Shown: positions 17,371 through 26,782 of the stretch, in pieces
Position numbering within the stretch: the first letter of the stretch is position 1
Layout: each line of letters opens with the position of its first letter
Assembly: GCA_003513495.1 (NCBI GenBank)
Contig: DOPM01000009.1
Location: forward strand, 473-42,326
Reading direction: 5' to 3'
DNA: 41,854 nucleotides
From: Desulfosporosinus sp.
GTDB taxonomy: Bacteria > Bacillota > Desulfitobacteriia > Desulfitobacteriales > Desulfitobacteriaceae
Notes under the pieces: generated by a model
The model's database searches: none
Told to the model about the DNA's origin: nothing
The model's input: only the letters and a program-made list of their open reading frames with translations
Position numbers and translations under genes: made by a program

Positions 17371-20300
17371 CTATTTGTTCTCAAAGTAAAGCTCCGGTAA
17401 AACAATTCTAACCTCGTGCTCTGTGTTTTCTTTCTGCCAGTAGACAATGAATCTTATTTTAGCTGTTTTCGGCACATAATTCTTTTGCCTCATCGACTCT
17501 ATTTGTTTTACAAATCGGTTGGAGAATTTGACAACTACCCGGCCCTTGGAATTATAGCAACCTTTCCCGTCAAAAGAAAGGAACTCCCCGCTATTCAGAT
17601 CCTTAATCAAATGCCGGTAGTATAGGAAAAAATCCAACTGAACATCCCGATGGGATAATTGCATAACCAATTCTTGGGGTGGAAGATAGGTTTGAGTATC
17701 AACAACCACTTGCATATCCTCGGCTTCAATGGAATCCAAATAGTTCCCGTTATCGTAAAGAGTAAGATTTTGTTTGGCCCTAGTCATGGCAACATAAAGC
17801 TGGCGTTTTGCCTCGTTTGTTCCAGGGTTAAATAAGTCCAGCATCAGAAAGACATTGTCAAACTCTCGGCCTTTAGCCTTATGAATGGTTGACACAAAGA
17901 TCGTTTCCATATTTTCCCCAATGAAATCTTCCAGCACGGATTCGCGGATAAAGATCTCCAGGTCAGATTTATACTTATACTTCGGATTCGCTGCCTCAAA
18001 ATCTTTGATAAGATTAAGACAACTTTCTAAATTCAAGCTGCTGCTAAACCTCTCTGCCAGTCTCCCCTTGGCATTTTCCCAAAGATCGTCATGGATGATA
18101 TAGACATCCTCAGCCAAATTGAGGCGGCTCAGAAAATACCGGATTTCCAAAAGGTTATATAGATTAAACCCTTCATTGGACTGAATCAGCTTGGCCTGCC
18201 TTCCGTTCTTCATGAGCAGTCCTGCAATCTGTAAAGCTTCTTCATTCCTCTTAGCCAAAACACAGGTGCTTCCGATAAGCCCTTCCGCGAGGATGTCCTT
18301 GACTAACGGAGTAATCAAATGACGACTTCGATAGCGGACCCGTTTAATTTTCCCATTGTCACTCTTTACAGCCATAATGGGCGTGTGCTTTAACCGGTTC
18401 GGAATGCGCATTAAAAACTGGTTGGTGAAATCGACGAGATTGCGCTTGCTCCTGTAGTTTTCAACCAGTTCAACCATCACCGCGTCTGGTCCCGTAATCA
18501 GGGTCTCCATATATTTGGAACTTGCGCCCCTGAATTCAAAAATATTCTGGTCATCATCACCAACGGCAATGATCCGCATCCCGTCGTTCTGTTCCATCAA
18601 AGCCTTGACCAAGGCAAATTCGTTGGCATCCATGTCCTGGGCTTCATCAATGACCAAGACCGTTTTCGTAATCCTGCCCGGTTCAACTTGTCCGTTCTTG
18701 ATCCGCTTAATCGTTTCCTGAATGATATCCCCTGACTTTTCCAGGGATCCAACTCTTCCCAATAAGTCAAAGCAGTAGGAATGAAAGGTTTTGATCTCAA
18801 TGAAGCTGGCGGCATTGCCGATCAGCTTTAATAGACGCTTCTTGAATTCCGTAGCAGCCGATCTTGAAAATGTCACCATCAGCAATTGCTCATGCTTGAC
18901 ATCTTCCATTAACAGCAGGGACGCCAACTTATGTACCAGAATCCGCGTCTTACCGCTTCCTGGTCCGGCGGCGACGACAATGGTTTTTGATTCCTTATCA
19001 TTAATGATTTTTAGTTGGGTCGGTGATAATTCGCCAAACAGCTGTTTGAACTTTGAGGGTGTAATGTTTCGTTTGATTTCGTCCTGACGGCTGCCCGGAA
19101 AATATTTATGCAGAAAGGACGTGTAATTCAACTTGAAATAATCATCCACAAATTGAAGAGCCTCTTGATAATTCCTGATCATTTTCCGGGCATATTCTCC
19201 AACAATATGAATTTGCTGGACTTTATTCTGGTAATACTGTTCCAGTCTCTGGTAATCCTCTACTTTGTAACGCTTTTTGTTGTCCTTCTCCAGACGCTCA
19301 ATTGTCAGCGCATTATAAACCACCATAAAGCCGCCCTCTATCTTCAAGGCTTCGATTCTGGAAAGATAGAAAATTGCGTCCTCGATCTCTTCCGTCGTCG
19401 CGCTAGTCCGAAAGAGAGTGGATCGATTGGAATATTTCTCTTTCAATTCCAAAACAGAAAATGCAACCGGCACTTCCTCCTGACTGCTTTCATCCGTATC
19501 TGAGTCAGCTTTGCGTAGATCATAAAGAACATCCAAAATAAATTGGGCGATATCATTCCGTTTTTCCAGCTTTGCTGTTAAGGTTTCCGGATCAAAAAGC
19601 GCAAGAACGGCAATATGGTTTTTAGAATGGGGTGTGGTCTGTCGTTTGATCCAATTTTTGATCGCCCAAAGATTTAGGATGGTTTTGATCTTATTGGGTG
19701 AGACATCTTCACAGGCCGACGCTTCAGCCTGCTCATTCAGCTCCTTGAGGTGAATAATTTTTTCCTCATCACTAATTATGGTTAGCAGAAATCTTTCGAT
19801 TTGCCCATAGGTCTTCAGGATACTCAGAGAATTTTTCTTGCTTTCCTTTTTCTTGATAAAGGCATTCAGGTCTTTAGAATCTGCTAAAATCTTTTCATCC
19901 CGTAAAAGATTAACAATCTGGATGACTTCCTCTTTCTCAATGCCCAAATGATCGGAAATATAATCGATCCTTGCTTCCGCGACTTCATCATCGGAGCGTC
20001 CTTTGCTTTTACTGGAGATCAGTTTCTTAATGATCCTTGTGGCCTGTTCCTTTTGCTTACCCCTAAAACGACTGGAACTGGAAATCTTCTGAACGGCCTC
20101 TTCTGCATTTTTGGCTAAAATACCGTCCGCGTAGAGTCTTGGGCTATTCTGACCTCTTTTCAGATAGCCTGCGTTTTCCAAGGCAGCAATCGCCGTGGTC
20201 ACTCTGGTTCCAATGTCCCTGATACTATCATCCCAACCGGCCTTTCGGGCAATCTCTAATGTGGATTGGGATGCCTGTTTCCGTGTTTTGGTGATATCCT

Positions 20301-22179
20301 TAACAGCCTTCCAGACCTGTTGGATTTCCTGGATACTGAGCTTGGTCTGATTCAACATCACAAAATGCTTACTCAGATCATCGTCATTAAACAGCACAAA
20401 ACAGTCGGCCGAAATAGTTTCGTCCCGTCCTGCTCTTCCTGCTTCCTGAATGTAATTTTCCAGGGAATCGGAGATGTCGTAATGAATTACCAAACCAACA
20501 TCTTTCTTATCCACCCCCATGCCAAAAGCAGAGGTGGCTACCATGATCTGAATCTCTCCTCGCATAAAGACGTCCTGATTTTCGGTTTTCTCCTGCTTGT
20601 CCATCTGACCATGGTAGGCTCTGGCCTGATAACCGTCTTGGGTTAATCGTTGCGCCAGTACTTCTGCTTTTCGGGTACGTGAAACATAAATGATCGTTGG
20701 ACAATTCTTTTCTTCGATCATACTCCTAAGGGTATTGTACTTTTCCTCCTCATCATGCTTCTCGAACACTTGATACTGAAGATTGCTTCTGGAGGCATTG
20801 GAACTAAAGACTTCTAAATCCAGGGATAACTTTTCCTTGAAATAATCCCGGATATCTTCTATCACCTTCTGCTTGGCTGTCGCCGTGAAACAAGAAACTG
20901 GAATCCCTTCCTGAAGACTTTTGTTTACCTGAAAGCTTTTGATAAAGTCCCCAATATATAAATAGTCCACCCGGAAATCCTGACCCCATGAAGAAAAACA
21001 GTGTGCTTCATCGATGACGAAACGGACCACATTTCTCCCTAGAAGCAAACGTTCAATGGTCTTGGAACGCAATGATTCCGGCGATATATAAAGAATAGAG
21101 GCTGAACCATTTTCTACTCTTTCTAAGGCTTTGGCTCTTTCTATCGGGTCCAGCAACCCATTAATCGTCACAGCATCAGTGATATTCAATTTTTCCAGGT
21201 TATCCACCTGGTCTTTCATCAGGGACTGCAAAGGGGAGATGACCACTGTCAGCCCCTTGTTGTTGATCCCGCTCATTAAGGCCGGCACTTGAAAGGTAAT
21301 GGACTTCCCGCCACCGGTAGGAAAGATGGCCAAAAGAGATTTGTTGTCAACTGCGGCTTGGACAGCATTCTTCTGTAAAGGTTCCCCTACATAGGTTCGA
21401 TAATCATCAAAGCCGAAGAAACGTTTCAGCCCTTGATGAACGTCATGCGCCTGATCGCAATACGCACAGCCTGTCAGGCACGGGCTGCTTCTTAATAAAA
21501 ACATGATCCGTTCTACTGCCGGATAGCTTTTCAAAACCCAGGGCGGTGTAATGGAATATCGGTTATCAGTATTGATCAGCGCCAGGCAGTAGGACAGTTC
21601 GACGGGATGTTCTACTATTATCTTGGTCAGATCACTGTCTTCACAGATTTGGGAATGAAACTTTTCACGAATTACTTTTTCGAGATTGATATTATCTGCT
21701 TGATAGCCAAGGAAATGAAAGAAGGCGAAAAACTCCTTTTGGTCTCTCAAGAGCTGATAATAGATCTGTTTTAAATCGGCATCTGTCTGCTGAAAAGCTG
21801 CAATCTCATCAAAGAAAAGGTCTTTTGCTTTGATGGAATCATTCAGCGGATTGTTGGTGTCTTCTGTTTGCAGCTTATCGTCCTTGAGCAATTTATGATA
21901 AGGTTTAGCTGGGAAAAGAAGCGGAGAAAGAAACAACGTATCAATTATATTTGCATCCTCAAGGCCAGCATCAATGAGTGCATTTCTAATGTATTTTAAA
22001 TCATGATTAAAGATATTGTGACCGCAAACATATTCCGACCCATAGAGAAACTTGGCGAAGTCAACCATAGAATTGGAGTGAAATGAACTGCCAACGCCCT
22101 TGACACCGCCGATATCAAGTATTTTTCCACTTTTCGGTTCAATTTCGGTATCGATAAAGACGATGGGTTTCAGGTTCAT
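17371..22179 (-). CDS. DEDD exonuclease - RecQ helicase - UvrD-like helicase fusion
   Basis: A single intact 1602-residue frame with ribosome binding site AAAGGAGG. An N-terminal DEDD-type 3'-5' exonuclease covers residues 1-130: FIDTE (D10, E12), CGHNIFNHD (D60), and NNPLNDSIKAKDLF (D114). A Cys cluster (SPCLTGCAYC) is near 245. A RecQ core covers about 265-620, with FPTGGGKS near 290, VIDEAHCFSSWGQDFR near 390 and QEAGRAGRDE near 595. A helical and winged-helix-like middle follows. A UvrD/Rep-type SF1A helicase covers about 1050-1520: AAGPGSGKTR near 1070, VIDEAQDMDAN near 1178, GDDDQNIFEFRG, and STIHKAKGREFD with YVAMTRAKQNL near the end. RecQ unwinds 3'-5' and UvrD motors dismantle or unwind DNA, so the protein can plausibly unwind and degrade DNA ends alone. 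Repair and phage defence are both possible roles. Confidence 0.92.
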   Translation of the reverse strand: MNLKPIVFIDTEIEPKSGKILDIGGVKGVGSSFHSNSMVDFAKFLYGSEYVCGHNIFNHDLKYIRNALIDAGLEDANIIDTLFLSPLLFPAKPYHKLLKDDKLQTEDTNNPLNDSIKAKDLFFDEIAAFQQTDADLKQIYYQLLRDQKEFFAFFHFLGYQADNINLEKVIREKFHSQICEDSDLTKIIVEHPVELSYCLALINTDNRYSITPPWVLKSYPAVERIMFLLRSSPCLTGCAYCDQAHDVHQGLKRFFGFDDYRTYVGEPLQKNAVQAAVDNKSLLAIFPTGGGKSITFQVPALMSGINNKGLTVVISPLQSLMKDQVDNLEKLNITDAVTINGLLDPIERAKALERVENGSASILYISPESLRSKTIERLLLGRNVVRFVIDEAHCFSSWGQDFRVDYLYIGDFIKSFQVNKSLQEGIPVSCFTATAKQKVIEDIRDYFKEKLSLDLEVFSSNASRSNLQYQVFEKHDEEEKYNTLRSMIEEKNCPTIIYVSRTRKAEVLAQRLTQDGYQARAYHGQMDKQEKTENQDVFMRGEIQIMVATSAFGMGVDKKDVGLVIHYDISDSLENYIQEAGRAGRDETISADCFVLFNDDDLSKHFVMLNQTKLSIQEIQQVWKAVKDITKTRKQASQSTLEIARKAGWDDSIRDIGTRVTTAIAALENAGYLKRGQNSPRLYADGILAKNAEEAVQKISSSSRFRGKQKEQATRIIKKLISSKSKGRSDDEVAEARIDYISDHLGIEKEEVIQIVNLLRDEKILADSKDLNAFIKKKESKKNSLSILKTYGQIERFLLTIISDEEKIIHLKELNEQAEASACEDVSPNKIKTILNLWAIKNWIKRQTTPHSKNHIAVLALFDPETLTAKLEKRNDIAQFILDVLYDLRKADSDTDESSQEEVPVAFSVLELKEKYSNRSTLFRTSATTEEIEDAIFYLSRIEALKIEGGFMVVYNALTIERLEKDNKKRYKVEDYQRLEQYYQNKVQQIHIVGEYARKMIRNYQEALQFVDDYFKLNYTSFLHKYFPGSRQDEIKRNITPSKFKQLFGELSPTQLKIINDKESKTIVVAAGPGSGKTRILVHKLASLLLMEDVKHEQLLMVTFSRSAATEFKKRLLKLIGNAASFIEIKTFHSYCFDLLGRVGSLEKSGDIIQETIKRIKNGQVEPGRITKTVLVIDEAQDMDANEFALVKALMEQNDGMRIIAVGDDDQNIFEFRGASSKYMETLITGPDAVMVELVENYRSKRNLVDFTNQFLMRIPNRLKHTPIMAVKSDNGKIKRVRYRSRHLITPLVKDILAEGLIGSTCVLAKRNEEALQIAGLLMKNGRQAKLIQSNEGFNLYNLLEIRYFLSRLNLAEDVYIIHDDLWENAKGRLAERFSSSLNLESCLNLIKDFEAANPKYKYKSDLEIFIRESVLEDFIGENMETIFVSTIHKAKGREFDNVFLMLDLFNPGTNEAKRQLYVAMTRAKQNLTLYDNGNYLDSIEAEDMQVVVDTQTYLPPQELVMQLSHRDVQLDFFLYYRHLIKDLNSGEFLSFDGKGCYNSKGRVVVKFSNRFVKQIESMRQKNYVPKTAKIRFIVYWQKENTEHEVRIVLPELYFENK

Positions 22180-22546
22180 TTCCTCCTTTCAAAAAAATTT
22201 GAAGTAACTCATTCAAACCTTACATTGATTATTTGCCGGATTCCATTGTATTTCTGTACCCAACGGGTGTAGAAGTCTTGAATTACTGAGAATCGTAGTA
22301 TCAGACGATGTTATCTCGATAAAGGGACATCGTTAAACTCGTATCTTACTTTTTCGTCAAATCTTTTCAATATTCCTTCTAGGAATTCCAAATCTTTGAA
22401 AATACACGACAACTTGATTCAAATACACTTCTAACTGAACCTACTATCGTTTTTTTCCAGTTCATTTTAGCCGACACCTTTTAATAAAATTCCACACCCA
22501 GTAACAACACGGTCTTGGCATACTCCTACGTCTGGAATAGTGAGGT
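22180..22546. other. Gap between the RecQ-UvrD gene and the SANT-like gene
   Basis: An AT-rich 367-base stretch. Its only content I can support is the broken small gene at 22311-22465 on the minus strand. No terminator hairpin is evident, so co-transcription of the SANT-like gene with the RecQ-UvrD gene is possible. Confidence 0.4.
22311..22465 (-). pseudogene. Small ORF (about 51 codons) with a frameshift
   Basis: ATG 22465 has AAAAGGTG upstream and reads MNWKKTIVGSVRSVFES. A single missing base shifts the frame to one reading LSCIFKDLEFLEGILKRF, then DEKVRYEFNDVPLSR and TAA at 22311. The second part looks like a natural protein C-terminus. I recognise no family. It lies between two genes of the island on the same strand. 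Confidence 0.35.
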
Positions 22547-23070
22547 TTAGAAAATTTTTCTTCCAAGCGAAAGTAGTCTTGTTTGAATAGCGCCCATGTT
22601 TCTACAATACTTTGATGATAACTCTCTCAGAGGAACCCCCGCATCAAAGTCCCTAATCAATTGACTATCCTCTTCTGGCGTCCAGGGATTAAGATGAAGA
22701 TTAATACCCTGAATTTGATTTATTGTATTGTCTTCTGACTCTATTTTACCTAGCTTTCTTAAGCGTGACTGTATTGCGCCTACTGTTCTGGAATGCTTTT
22801 CTGACAATTCCTTTATTGTTCTACCTGTGTCAAATTCTTTAGCCAAATCTTCATCTTCCGAAATAGTCCAGGCTTTGCCAGCACTTGGTGGGAGTCGGCT
22901 GTTTCTTTTTTCTTTAGACTCCAAAAACTCTAAACCTTTGATTGCAAGAAACAGCGCTCTCACGGTGTCAGGGTCTGAAAAGGACCCTCTATTTGCAATA
23001 CCTCCCCAGTTTGGGGATCAACTCCATTTGCCAAAGCTGAAACAATCTTAATTGCACTCCCTACATCCAC
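22547..23070 (-). pseudogene. Duplicated SANT/Myb-like HTH protein, frameshifted near its N-terminus
   Basis: The natural start is probably GTG 23070 after GGGAG: VDVGSAIKIVSALANGVDPQ, then TGEVLQIEGPF. One missing T near 22981 shifts the frame to SDPDTVRALFLAIKGLEFL, which runs to 22547; the protein would be about 174 residues. The C-terminal part holds two copies of one HTH unit: WTISEDEDLAKEFDTGRTIKE with GAIQSRLRKLG, and WTPEEDSQLIRDFDAGVPLRE with GAIQTRLLSLG. These are SANT/Myb-like DNA-binding repeats of a type often attached to UvrD-like helicases or carried next to them. Placed between two giant helicases, it may supply sequence recognition. Internal re-initiation at GTG 22963 could still make a protein with both HTH units. 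Confidence 0.6.
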
Positions 23071-23084
23071 AACCCTATCTCCCT

Positions 23085-23171
23085 TTATGTGTTTTGATTT
23101 GTGATCAAATGTCTTAAGTCTTTTCCGTCCAAAACAAGATCTGAATCACTCTCACTCACTATCATTGCCAT
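23085..23171 (-). CDS. Tiny ORF (28 aa) behind the PLD-helicase gene
   Basis: It starts three bases after the stop of the helicase gene and reads MAMIVSESDSDLVLDGKDL..., ending NQNT. No ribosome binding site of its own is visible, so it would depend on translational coupling. It may be a real micro-protein or a scrap of a lost gene. Confidence 0.25.
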   Translation of the reverse strand: MAMIVSESDSDLVLDGKDLRHLITNQNT

Positions 23172-23174
23172 CGC

Positions 23175-26100
23175 TTATACAATCTTAACAATCTGGTTCG
23201 AAGTCTTTAAAATTTCCATGGGCATCTTTTCGTCGAGCTTATAGGTGATGCTGATGGGGGCGGAACCTTGGTGGGAGACATATTTGGCCAGGCCTAGCAA
23301 CCGGTAAACTTCAGTGTTGCCGTAGGCGTCTGAGCGTTCTTTACGGACAAATAGGAGCACTCGTGATCCGTTTTCCCGCATGGTGATATAGCGCTGACCA
23401 GTTGGGCTAATGTCTGAGGTACGACTTTGAGATTGCCAGTGAAAGAGTTCTTCATTAATCGCGTAATCCTCATATCTTGTAGACTCTTTATAGTGTTTTT
23501 CGGACTTATTGAGTGTGACAAAAAAAACGTCCAAGTTATGACCGCTGAAATACTTGACACCTTCTCTGAAAACTTTCACTGAATTGATGGAATTCTCACC
23601 AACGGCTGCAAATACGTGGAGTGTTGAATAGGACGCATGCAGTTCAAGTGGGATGTCAGCTTCTATCGCTACTTGTTTAGGCAAATGGTCAATCTGTTCT
23701 AAGTTGTAACTTACCACATCTTGAATCTCTTCAATTATCTCGTGAGTAAACTCATAAACCCCGAGCATAAACTCTTGAATGGTTCCATGCCATTCCGTGT
23801 TGAAAAGAGTATAGTAAAACTGCGTTGCAAGACGAATATCTCGTTCCCTAACCAGTTCAAACGGACCATTAAAATAGTTCTGGATAAACTGCAAAAGCTC
23901 AACAGCATTAAGCTTAGCCACCCTAACCAACGCTCCTTTTAGAGACTTAATGCTAGCGAGCGGACTTCTAGAATCCATGACATAAGGCTGATTTACTAGT
24001 TCTGTGAAGGTAGTAAAACGGTAAACCTCAAGCGGCTCAAGATCGTAGCGTTTTAAAAAGTTAAGAAAAGTGCACTCCAGAACGTTATTCATCCTAAAGT
24101 CTGTCATTAACTGCTGCAATTTTCTTCTATTAATATACGCCGATTCAACGTTCTTTAAGATTCGTTCTTTAGCCAGTCTTTCCAGGTGGATGTGGCAATT
24201 ATTCGGTAAAGTAGTAAAGCCCTCGTTTATCTCCGTAACAAGGGAACCGCGGGTACGGCCGATGAGACTTTGGAATTTCATACGATAGTCATACTGCATA
24301 TGCGCCTGTCCTATAAAGTCGAGAACGGTGAGAACTTCCTTATCCGGATGAAGCCGCAGACCTCTACCCAACTGTTGGATAAAGACCGTAGCAGATTCAG
24401 TGGGTCTCAAGAACAAGACCACGTTGATTTCTGGAATATCGACGCCTTCGTTATAAAGATCCACGACAAAGATGACCCTAATTTCGCCTTTGAGTAGCTT
24501 GCCTTGAACTATCTGCCTTTCTTCCTTGGAAGAATCGGCATCCAAATGCATCGCAGGGATACCACGCTCATTAAATACTTGGCTCATATAACGAGCATGG
24601 TCCTTAGTGACACAAAATCCAAGCGCCCTCATCTTGGCAGTCGAAATGACATATTGATCAATCGCCTTTAAAATCCCGCTATTACGCTGCTCGTTGCCAA
24701 TGTATTTTATACCGAGTTCTGCAAGATCATAGTGCCCACTTTGCCATTTAATTTGACTTAAATCCGTCTCATCTGAGACTCCAAAATAATGAAAAGGGCA
24801 TAGCAAGTTCCGATCAATGGCTTCTCTTAGCCTTATTTCATAGGCAATCCGATTATTAAAGTCCGCTAGAATATCCACACCATCCATCCGCTCTGGCGTC
24901 GCAGTAAGCCCCAATAAAATCTGGGGCGTAAAATGCTCAAGAACCTTACGATAAGAACCAGCGGCGCCGTGGTGCGATTCGTCTAAAACTATGTAATCAA
25001 AGTGTTCCTGCTCAAATTTCAAATACTGTCCACTACTATTAAGGGTCTGAATCGAAGCAAAAACATGCTGATAATCTTGAGGTTGATACCCACCTACCCA
25101 GAGCTCACCAAAATTCGCATCCCTAAGAACACCTCTAAAAGCTGACAAACTTTGTTTTAATATTTCCTCTCTATGCGCCAAGAACAAAACCTTCGCCCCT
25201 GGCTTTTCCTTATAAAACTGCTTGAAATCAAAGGCCGCAACAACTGTTTTCCCAGTACCCGTAGCCGCTACAATCAAGTTCCGATACGACCCATAAACCT
25301 CACGTTCAATTTGCAAACGATCTAAAATTGTCTGCTGATAGGCATAGGGAATAATATCGAAATAGTACTGTGGATTATCTGCATCTTGTTTATTTGACTC
25401 TTCCTCCAGTGCTACTTTGAGTCTTTTCACATCCTCAAGCTTTTTCGGATCAAAGCTTTGAAACTCCCCAATATTCCAGTATGTTTCAAAAGTGATGCGG
25501 TATTTTTGAATCAGTTCGACTGAGGAATATTCAGATACCTTAAGATTCCACTCAGTCCCCTCACTAAGTGCCGCCTTTGAAAGATTAGATGAGCCAATAT
25601 AAGCCGTACTGAAACCCGATTCCCTATGAAAATAGTAAGCCTTTGCATGAAGCCGAGTACTGTTTGTGTCATATGAAATCCGCACCTCTGTATTTGGAAG
25701 CTGTGCCAATAGTTGCACCGCCTTAAAATCCGTAGCGCCCATATAGCTTGTGGTAATAACGCGTAACCTTTTGGTTTTCGTATGTTCTACTAAATCATCA
25801 TAAATCAGCCTTAGACCGCTATACTTGATGAATGACACCAACAAATCAATCCGATCTGCCGATGGGATTTCTCGCTTTAGCTCCATATAAACCTTCGGTT
25901 CATGATCTCCACCGGTAAACAAACTACTTCTAGCAACAGAAGACACCGGCATAAGTTCCTTAAATCTATCCTTTGAAAGTAGTTTCTCGGTAATTCCCCT
26001 TAATAAATGATCCTCCATAATCTGAAACTGACTGAGTTCATTATCTTTAAGAATCCCACCGAGGTGTTCAATCACTTGATTCACCACGTGTATTTGAAAT

Positions 26101-26291
26101 GACAAATGTTCAGGCTTTTTATAATGCCGTAACCCCGATTCAAGGACAGTTTGAATGTACGCAGCTAAAATAGACCCTGAGCTAACAGGATCTAACTTAT
26201 CTTTATGAACGCCCTTTAAAGCTTCTAACTTATTAAGGGTTTCTTCTAAAGTTTTATTGATAATAGATTCGTAGAGTTGGATGTGAGACAT
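23175..26291 (-). CDS. PLD nuclease-like - SF2 (DEAD/DEAH) helicase - DUF3427 protein
   Basis: An intact 1038-residue protein with AAGGAGT before the ATG. A phospholipase-D-like nuclease domain lies at about residues 120-260: HAKAYYFHRESG near 215 and IGSSNLSKAAL near 237, i.e. a single HxK motif, so a dimer may be needed for activity. The SF2 helicase core has AATGTGKTVVA near 347, LDESHHGAAG near 437, GLTATPERMDGVD near 467 and QQLGRGLRLHPD near 645. The C-terminal third is DUF3427-like (TLHVFAAVGENS, then VKVFREGVKYF). Proteins with this order are annotated as DUF3427 helicases and occur in defence and mobile loci. The likely activity is ATP-driven DNA translocation linked to cleavage. It is preceded by about 490 bases of decayed DNA and followed by the SANT-like gene. 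Confidence 0.92.
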   Translation of the reverse strand: MSHIQLYESIINKTLEETLNKLEALKGVHKDKLDPVSSGSILAAYIQTVLESGLRHYKKPEHLSFQIHVVNQVIEHLGGILKDNELSQFQIMEDHLLRGITEKLLSKDRFKELMPVSSVARSSLFTGGDHEPKVYMELKREIPSADRIDLLVSFIKYSGLRLIYDDLVEHTKTKRLRVITTSYMGATDFKAVQLLAQLPNTEVRISYDTNSTRLHAKAYYFHRESGFSTAYIGSSNLSKAALSEGTEWNLKVSEYSSVELIQKYRITFETYWNIGEFQSFDPKKLEDVKRLKVALEEESNKQDADNPQYYFDIIPYAYQQTILDRLQIEREVYGSYRNLIVAATGTGKTVVAAFDFKQFYKEKPGAKVLFLAHREEILKQSLSAFRGVLRDANFGELWVGGYQPQDYQHVFASIQTLNSSGQYLKFEQEHFDYIVLDESHHGAAGSYRKVLEHFTPQILLGLTATPERMDGVDILADFNNRIAYEIRLREAIDRNLLCPFHYFGVSDETDLSQIKWQSGHYDLAELGIKYIGNEQRNSGILKAIDQYVISTAKMRALGFCVTKDHARYMSQVFNERGIPAMHLDADSSKEERQIVQGKLLKGEIRVIFVVDLYNEGVDIPEINVVLFLRPTESATVFIQQLGRGLRLHPDKEVLTVLDFIGQAHMQYDYRMKFQSLIGRTRGSLVTEINEGFTTLPNNCHIHLERLAKERILKNVESAYINRRKLQQLMTDFRMNNVLECTFLNFLKRYDLEPLEVYRFTTFTELVNQPYVMDSRSPLASIKSLKGALVRVAKLNAVELLQFIQNYFNGPFELVRERDIRLATQFYYTLFNTEWHGTIQEFMLGVYEFTHEIIEEIQDVVSYNLEQIDHLPKQVAIEADIPLELHASYSTLHVFAAVGENSINSVKVFREGVKYFSGHNLDVFFVTLNKSEKHYKESTRYEDYAINEELFHWQSQSRTSDISPTGQRYITMRENGSRVLLFVRKERSDAYGNTEVYRLLGLAKYVSHQGSAPISITYKLDEKMPMEILKTSNQIVKIV

Positions 26292-26357
26292 AGAAAACTC
26301 CTTAAATGATGTGTTTATTTTCTAAATTTATCTGTGATTTTTCCATCTTCAAAAAGA

Positions 26358-26534
26358 CTATGGCGTGACAGATGGGCCCTGCAGCCGATCAATAAACTGT
26401 TTGCTGCAAAAATAGGTTTTTCCGTTTTTGAAAGTAACCACATACTTCTGTGTCTGAGGGCTATACTTGCAAAAAGTCACGTCAGTTGTAATACCTTTGT
26501 CATTTTTCGAGATTATATGTTAACGAGTGATCAT
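26358..26534 (-). pseudogene. Small ORF with a stop at codon 5
   Basis: A textbook start (AGGAGGAGATAAGG then ATG 26534) is followed by ATC ACT CGT and TAA, after which the same frame stays open: HIISKNDKGITTDVTFCKYS, then QTQKYVVTFKNGKTYFCSKQ, ending at TAG 26358. The open part looks like a compact beta protein of about 50 residues. It therefore seems to be a small gene killed by one nonsense change (or one with an unusual leader). Family unknown. Confidence 0.4.
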
Positions 26535-26641
26535 TTTTCCTTATCTCCTCCTTCCGCTAAGTCATTTGAATAATATCAATTTCTCGCAGTAAAGTAGAGT
26601 CTCCAATGCTTACACGCAAACCGAAGTTCGCATTATTAGCC

Positions 26642-26660
26642 ATATGCGAAGTTCGCATAT
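26642..26660. promoter_or_regulatory. 19-bp perfect palindrome, candidate operator
   Basis: ATATGCGAA-g-TTCGCATAT. Half of it (GAAGTTCGCAT) recurs just upstream near 26623. It does not fit the Firmicute LexA consensus. It lies between the DUF4238 stop and the small broken gene, upstream of the PLD-helicase gene. Confidence 0.35.
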
Positions 26661-26782
26661 TTACTCAAACTGCGCATTCCTTGGATAGAAAGCTCATTTG
26701 CCAGCAAAAATAATTTCCTATATTCGTGAATCCCTGTATGTGAAGGATTGGCCCTACCGCAAATTGGACTAAACCTATGATC

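Larger units (their letters stand above)
26292..26782. other. Region between PLD-helicase and DUF4238 genes
   Basis: About 490 bases with no intact gene. It contains the broken small gene at 26358-26534 and a 19-bp palindrome at 26642-26660, which has a partial copy (GAAGTTCGCAT) about 25 bases away. The rest is AT-rich with no recognisable signal. Confidence 0.5.

Noticed and set aside
22547..22963. Treating the SANT-like frame as an intact 138-residue gene starting at GTG 22963
   Set aside because: A better start with a ribosome binding site lies at 23070, and one added T joins the two frames into a natural N-terminus.
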